Below, one piece after another: positions 60,561 to 64,000 of a stretch of DNA of 64,000 bases. Source of the DNA: DASYFG01 sp036498565 (GTDB taxonomy: Bacteria > Bacillota > Bacilli > Lactobacillales > Lactobacillaceae); NCBI GenBank assembly GCA_036498565.1, contig DASYFG010000004.1:496001-560000 (forward strand), read 5' to 3'. Both the position numbers and the translations under genes were made by a program. Numbering within the stretch: position 1 is the first letter of the stretch; each line of letters opens with the position of its first letter. The notes below the pieces were generated by a model. It saw nothing but the letters and a program-made list of their open reading frames with translations, was not told where the DNA came from and ran no database searches.

Positions 60561-62329
60561 TAATTTTTGCTACTACTATCGTCACTGCTGCTTTGTGAGC
60601 TATCAGAATCTGACGAATCAGAGGACGAACTGCTACTTGACTCATCATCGCTTGGCCCGCTTGAAACCACGACATACAAGGTGTCGCCGGCTTGCAATTG
60701 ACCGGTTGCTGGTGATTGCGAAATGATGTTGTCCTTTTGGATCTTGTCATCACTTTGCGTTGATGTCATCAACATCACGCCCTTTTCAGTGGCCCATTTT
60801 TGGGCGTCTTTCAGTGCTTTTTTCGTAAAATCTGGCACCGTATATTGTTCTGGTCCGCTTGAAACCGTTAATTCAACATCGGTCACAGTTGGATCCACTT
60901 CGCTATCGGCGTCAATATTTTGCGAAATAATTTCCCCGATCGCCGCCGTATTACTTGGCGCCGTTACTTTGGAAACCGAATAGCCGAGTGTACGAAGTTG
61001 AGCGGCAACTTCGTTAAAATCACTGCCTACGTAATCACCAAAGCGGACTTTTTCACGACCAGACGAGATGACCAAATCCACCGAACTGTCCCGTTTGACC
61101 GACTTACCGCTGGCGGGATCACTTTTCACGACATCCCCTTCAGGGACGCTTTTAGACGTGGTTTTTGTGATACGTCCCACGCGCAAATGCGCCGCTTCTA
61201 ATTGCGATTGCGCTGATTTTTGTGACAAACCAGCGACATTTGGCACCGTTGTATTCAACGGATTCAAATAAAAGAAGGCGCCAGCCGCAACACCGGCCAA
61301 AAAAACTAAAATTAACAACCACGGCCACACGCGCCGTTTCTTCTTTTTGGGCGTTGGTTCAGGTTCTGCCGTCGCAGCCGCTACAACTGGTTCGACTTGT
61401 GTTGGCGTACCGGTTTCCAATTGGCGCGTAATTTCATCAATTGGAATAATGCGCGTTGACATGTCGTCTGCCGTATTGCGCACCGCGAATTTCGCTTCGT
61501 TTGCACGACGTGGTGACAAAACCGTAGTCAGGTCGTCCAACATTTGTTGTGCCGTGTCGTAGCGATATTCAGGCTGTTTGGTGGTGGCTTTCAAAATCAC
61601 GTTTTCCAAAGCTTGTGGAATGCGTGGATCGTAATCACGTGCTGATGGCATTTCGTCCGTGGCGTGTTTTAAAGCAATCGAAACGGCCGTTTCGCCTTCA
61701 TACGGCACTTGACTTGTCAGCAATTCATACAAAATCACACCTAAGGCGTAAATATCTGATTGCACGGTGGCCATGCCACCGCGTGTTTGTTCAGGTGACA
61801 AATAATGAACTGAGCCCAAAACAGTATTAGTTTGCGTCATTGACAATTCGCCACGCGCAGTCGCAATCCCAAAGTCGGTGATTTTGACGTGACCGTCATC
61901 ATCAATCAAAATATTTTTTGGCTTCAAATCCCGGTGAATAATGCCCGCATCGTGCGCGGCTTCCACCGCACTCAAAATTTGGCGCATAATATCAATGACT
62001 TGCTGATAAGGAATTGGAAAATGCGCTTGGATAAAGGATTTCAAATCCATTCCCGCCACGTATTCCATAGCAATAAACTGCGACCCATTAAATTCACCCA
62101 CATCATAAACTTGCACAATGTTTGGGTGCACCAAAGACGCCGTGGCCATTGCTTCGCGTTCAAAGCGTTTGACCATCGTGTCATCGTGGCGGAAATCCAA
62201 ACGCATCAATTTCAATGACACATCGCGATCTAAATACGTATCATGCGCCAAATAAACGTTGGCCATGCCGCCTTCGCCTAATGATCGGATAATCCGATAG
62301 CGGTTATCAACTAAAGTATCTGGTAACAT
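60560..62329 (-). CDS. pknB: PASTA-domain Ser/Thr protein kinase
   Basis: A 589-residue transmembrane kinase. The cytoplasmic kinase domain (about 11-275) has the glycine loop LGEGGMANVY (17-26), Lys40, catalytic HRDLKPKN (132-139) and DFG (152-154). A membrane helix (about 346-368) is followed by three PASTA domains (about 372-570) that bind muropeptides, and a Ser/Asp-rich tail of about 28 residues. It controls cell wall growth and division together with the phosphatase encoded just upstream. Confidence 0.96.
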   Translation of the reverse strand: MLPDTLVDNRYRIIRSLGEGGMANVYLAHDTYLDRDVSLKLMRLDFRHDDTMVKRFEREAMATASLVHPNIVQVYDVGEFNGSQFIAMEYVAGMDLKSFIQAHFPIPYQQVIDIMRQILSAVEAAHDAGIIHRDLKPKNILIDDDGHVKITDFGIATARGELSMTQTNTVLGSVHYLSPEQTRGGMATVQSDIYALGVILYELLTSQVPYEGETAVSIALKHATDEMPSARDYDPRIPQALENVILKATTKQPEYRYDTAQQMLDDLTTVLSPRRANEAKFAVRNTADDMSTRIIPIDEITRQLETGTPTQVEPVVAAATAEPEPTPKKKKRRVWPWLLILVFLAGVAAGAFFYLNPLNTTVPNVAGLSQKSAQSQLEAAHLRVGRITKTTSKSVPEGDVVKSDPASGKSVKRDSSVDLVISSGREKVRFGDYVGSDFNEVAAQLRTLGYSVSKVTAPSNTAAIGEIISQNIDADSEVDPTVTDVELTVSSGPEQYTVPDFTKKALKDAQKWATEKGVMLMTSTQSDDKIQKDNIISQSPATGQLQAGDTLYVVVSSGPSDDESSSSSSSDSSDSDSSQSSSDDSSSKN

Positions 62330-62332
62330 TGC

Positions 62333-63070
62333 TTATAAACCGCCTTTCTCTAGACTATTTTTGAGCAGGACAACGCTAATATTATCTGGTGCACCAGCAA
62401 GATTAGCTTGATAGATTAAATGTTCTGCAACTTTTTGCAAAGAAGTGTGATCTTGCAAACTAGCAACAAGTGTTTCGGATGACAAAACCTTCGTTAAACC
62501 ATCACTCGTTAAAAACAACACTTCTTCTGGTTCAAATGGCACCACGAAAAATTCAACTTCGGCGCGCTCGTCAATGCCCAAATAGCGCGTGACCGAGTGC
62601 CCGTTTGGGACTTGTTCGCGATCATTTTCGGTCACTTCACCCGCCCGCCACAAATCATTGGCAAATGAATGATCAATCGTTAATTGTTTTAATTCATGTT
62701 GACGCGTTTGCCGAAACGCTTTGGCGTCACCTAAATTAGCGATGAGCGCGCGTTGCCACTCGGATTTGGTCAAAGCGCCAACTAAGGTGGACGCCATTTT
62801 CGCATCTGCTGCTACCAAAGCTTGATTCGCATGACGAATCGCGCTGCGCAACCACAATTGCGCACTTTCAAAATCCGACAAAGTCGCTGTTTGAAATTCT
62901 CGCGCAATTGAAGTCAGTGCCAAACGACTGGCTTTGCCACCGTCCGGTTGACCACCAACGCCATCTGCAACCAACGCCAAAAAGATGCCGTCTGGGCGTG
63001 AAAATACGCCAACCGCATCTTGATTATCTGGTCGAACTTGTCCTTTATCAGTTAAATAAGCTATTTCCAT
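62333..63070 (-). CDS. prpC: PP2C-family protein phosphatase
   Basis: A 245-residue Mn-dependent Ser/Thr phosphatase. Motifs are DKGQVRPDNQDAV (8-20), ALVADGVGGQPDGGKAS (32-48), and LFLTSDGLTKVL and GAPDNISVVLL further on, supplying metal-binding aspartates. It reverses PknB phosphorylation and ends 3 bases before the pknB start, as in most Firmicutes. Confidence 0.96.
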   Translation of the reverse strand: MEIAYLTDKGQVRPDNQDAVGVFSRPDGIFLALVADGVGGQPDGGKASRLALTSIAREFQTATLSDFESAQLWLRSAIRHANQALVAADAKMASTLVGALTKSEWQRALIANLGDAKAFRQTRQHELKQLTIDHSFANDLWRAGEVTENDREQVPNGHSVTRYLGIDERAEVEFFVVPFEPEEVLFLTSDGLTKVLSSETLVASLQDHTSLQKVAEHLIYQANLAGAPDNISVVLLKNSLEKGGL

Positions 63071-63088
63071 AAAATTACCTGTGATGGA

Positions 63089-64000
63089 TCACAATGCCTT
63101 CTTATGCAAAGTTGCAATGAAAAAGCCGTCTGTGTCGTAATCATCGGGATAAATGTGCAACATGTCAGAACCTGTTGCATCAGTCAAATTTTGCCGTGTT
63201 TGTGTTGGCACCAATTCAAAATCAGGGTGGTTAGCCAAAAAGGCGTTCACCACATCATCATTTTCTTGGCGCAAAATCGTACACGTGCTGTAAACCATTA
63301 TACCGTCTTTTTTCAAAGTTTGGCTAACCGCATCCAAAATTTCACCTTGTAGTTTGGCCAAATGCGTCACATCCGCCAAAGTTTTGTCATAACGAATTTC
63401 AGGTTTACGACGTAAAAGACCAAAACCTGAACATGGTGCATCGACCAAAATCCGGTCGAATGTTTGCCCTAATTCACTCGCTGAACGTGCATCCAAAGCC
63501 GTTGCTTTGACCACATCCGCAACTTGCAATCGGGCAGCATTTTGCACAATCAACTTCACTTTGTGGTCATGAATGTCAAACGCCGTCACTTGACCGCCAA
63601 TTTCGTGCAATCGCGCGGCAATTTGGGTTGTTTTGCCACCAGGCGCAGCAGCCGCATCCAACACTTGCAAATTCGGCGTGTCCAAGCGCAAACTTTCAAC
63701 TGGTAACATTGCTGATTCATCTTGCATCGTCACCAAACCCGTTGTATACGCCTCAGATCCCGCCACGTGCCCGCCACTCACGCGATAAGCATGATCGGCA
63801 ACCACGGATTGTGTCACGGCAAAACCAGCATTTGTTAACGCTACAAGTGCGTCCTCATCGCTCCCCAAAACGGTGTTCACACGCACGCTTTGCTCAGGTG
63901 CGCTGTTGATACTGTGGGCAATTTTGACGGTTTTTTCCCAGCCTTGTTGCGCCGTTAATTCCGCAATCAACCACACTGGCAAGCTCGTTTCAATTGATAA
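63089..64000 (-). CDS. rsmB: 16S rRNA m5C967 methyltransferase RsmB, partial, N-terminus beyond window
   Basis: The frame is open to the right edge, giving 303 visible codons; RsmB proteins are about 440 residues, so the N-terminal NusB-like RNA-binding domain is outside. Visible are SLPVWLIAELTAQQGWE, the SAM site VLDAAAAPGGKTTQIA and the catalytic cysteines in VDAPCSGFGLLRRKPE and MVYSTCTILRQEN. It methylates cytosine 967 of 16S rRNA and heads the conserved rsmB-prpC-pknB-rsgA order. Confidence 0.95.
   Translation of the reverse strand, partial: LSIETSLPVWLIAELTAQQGWEKTVKIAHSINSAPEQSVRVNTVLGSDEDALVALTNAGFAVTQSVVADHAYRVSGGHVAGSEAYTTGLVTMQDESAMLPVESLRLDTPNLQVLDAAAAPGGKTTQIAARLHEIGGQVTAFDIHDHKVKLIVQNAARLQVADVVKATALDARSASELGQTFDRILVDAPCSGFGLLRRKPEIRYDKTLADVTHLAKLQGEILDAVSQTLKKDGIMVYSTCTILRQENDDVVNAFLANHPDFELVPTQTRQNLTDATGSDMLHIYPDDYDTDGFFIATLHKKAL

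Overview
The window is a compact low-to-mid-GC Gram-positive chromosome segment in which almost every gene is on the minus strand; one MarR-type regulator gene is the exception. The gene content suggests a lactic acid bacterium of the Lactobacillaceae, most likely from the Weissella/Leuconostoc side: a Leloir lactose/galactose operon with a GPH-type LacS, PyrR-type pyrimidine attenuators, CcpA cre boxes, a TTAAC(C/T)(A/G)GTTAA zinc operator, pyruvate oxidase, a 6-phospho-beta-glucosidase, and an elongated ribosomal protein S16. The genus assignment is inference. No rRNA, CRISPR array, prophage, insertion sequence or integrase was seen. One tRNA (Ser, anticodon CGA) is present. No gene-free stretch exceeds about 300 bases; the longest (about 8483-8779) holds a paired set of zinc operators and a broken small gene.

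Layout, left to right (transcription mostly right to left). 1-7519: lactose/galactose operon galK-galT-lacS-lacZ-galM with one strong promoter and two cre boxes; galM is cut by the window edge. 7535-8783: zinc-responsive unit with a lone metal-binding protein gene and a small Lys/Arg-rich gene that has a stop at codon 2. 8780-10410: cutC and a quinone oxidoreductase. 10509-10597: tRNA-Ser. 10662-18930: pyrimidine genes pyrD-pyrF-pyrE and carA-carB, separated by a flavoprotein disulfide reductase relative that lacks its redox cysteine. 18932-26760: a full arginine biosynthesis operon argG-H-C-J-B-D-F with an ARG box. 26755-32430: small heat-shock protein, a very long YhgE/Pip membrane protein with a MarR regulator, and a GH1 enzyme. 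32412-34737: pyrBC with the third PyrR attenuator. 34748-39349: glycosyltransferase, sugar transporter, GlsB-like protein, pyruvate oxidase. 39482-44665: aroE, an ABC-F ATPase whose promoter lies directly on its start codon, and a drug-type ABC exporter divergent from its MarR regulator. 44634-50917: heme/iron uptake locus with three NEAT-domain surface proteins and a FecB/C/E-type ABC transporter. 50933-54003: LytTR/DUF3021 regulatory operon with an MFS exporter. 54011-64000: housekeeping block (NAD(P)-binding protein, rpsP, yloU-fakA, rpmB, trxA, thiN, rpe, rsgA, pknB, prpC, rsmB; the last is cut by the edge).

The genes form coherent programmes. Lactose enters by LacS, is split by LacZ, and galactose flows through GalM/GalK/GalT. 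CarAB supplies carbamoyl phosphate to both ArgF and PyrB, and here carAB sits directly behind argF yet carries a pyrimidine-type attenuator. The NEAT proteins would pass heme across the wall to the ABC transporter.

The least explained item is a ~119-bp element (57317-57435) lying exactly between a perfect Shine-Dalgarno and the ATG of yloU. It folds into a closed multi-helix RNA with a 27-bp helix, and its non-Watson-Crick pairs are all G-U when read on the plus strand, so it may encode or derive from a plus-strand structured RNA. Other strong leads are the nonsense-interrupted zinc-regulated small gene, the apparently leaderless ABC-F gene, the S16 fusion and the NEAT heme locus.
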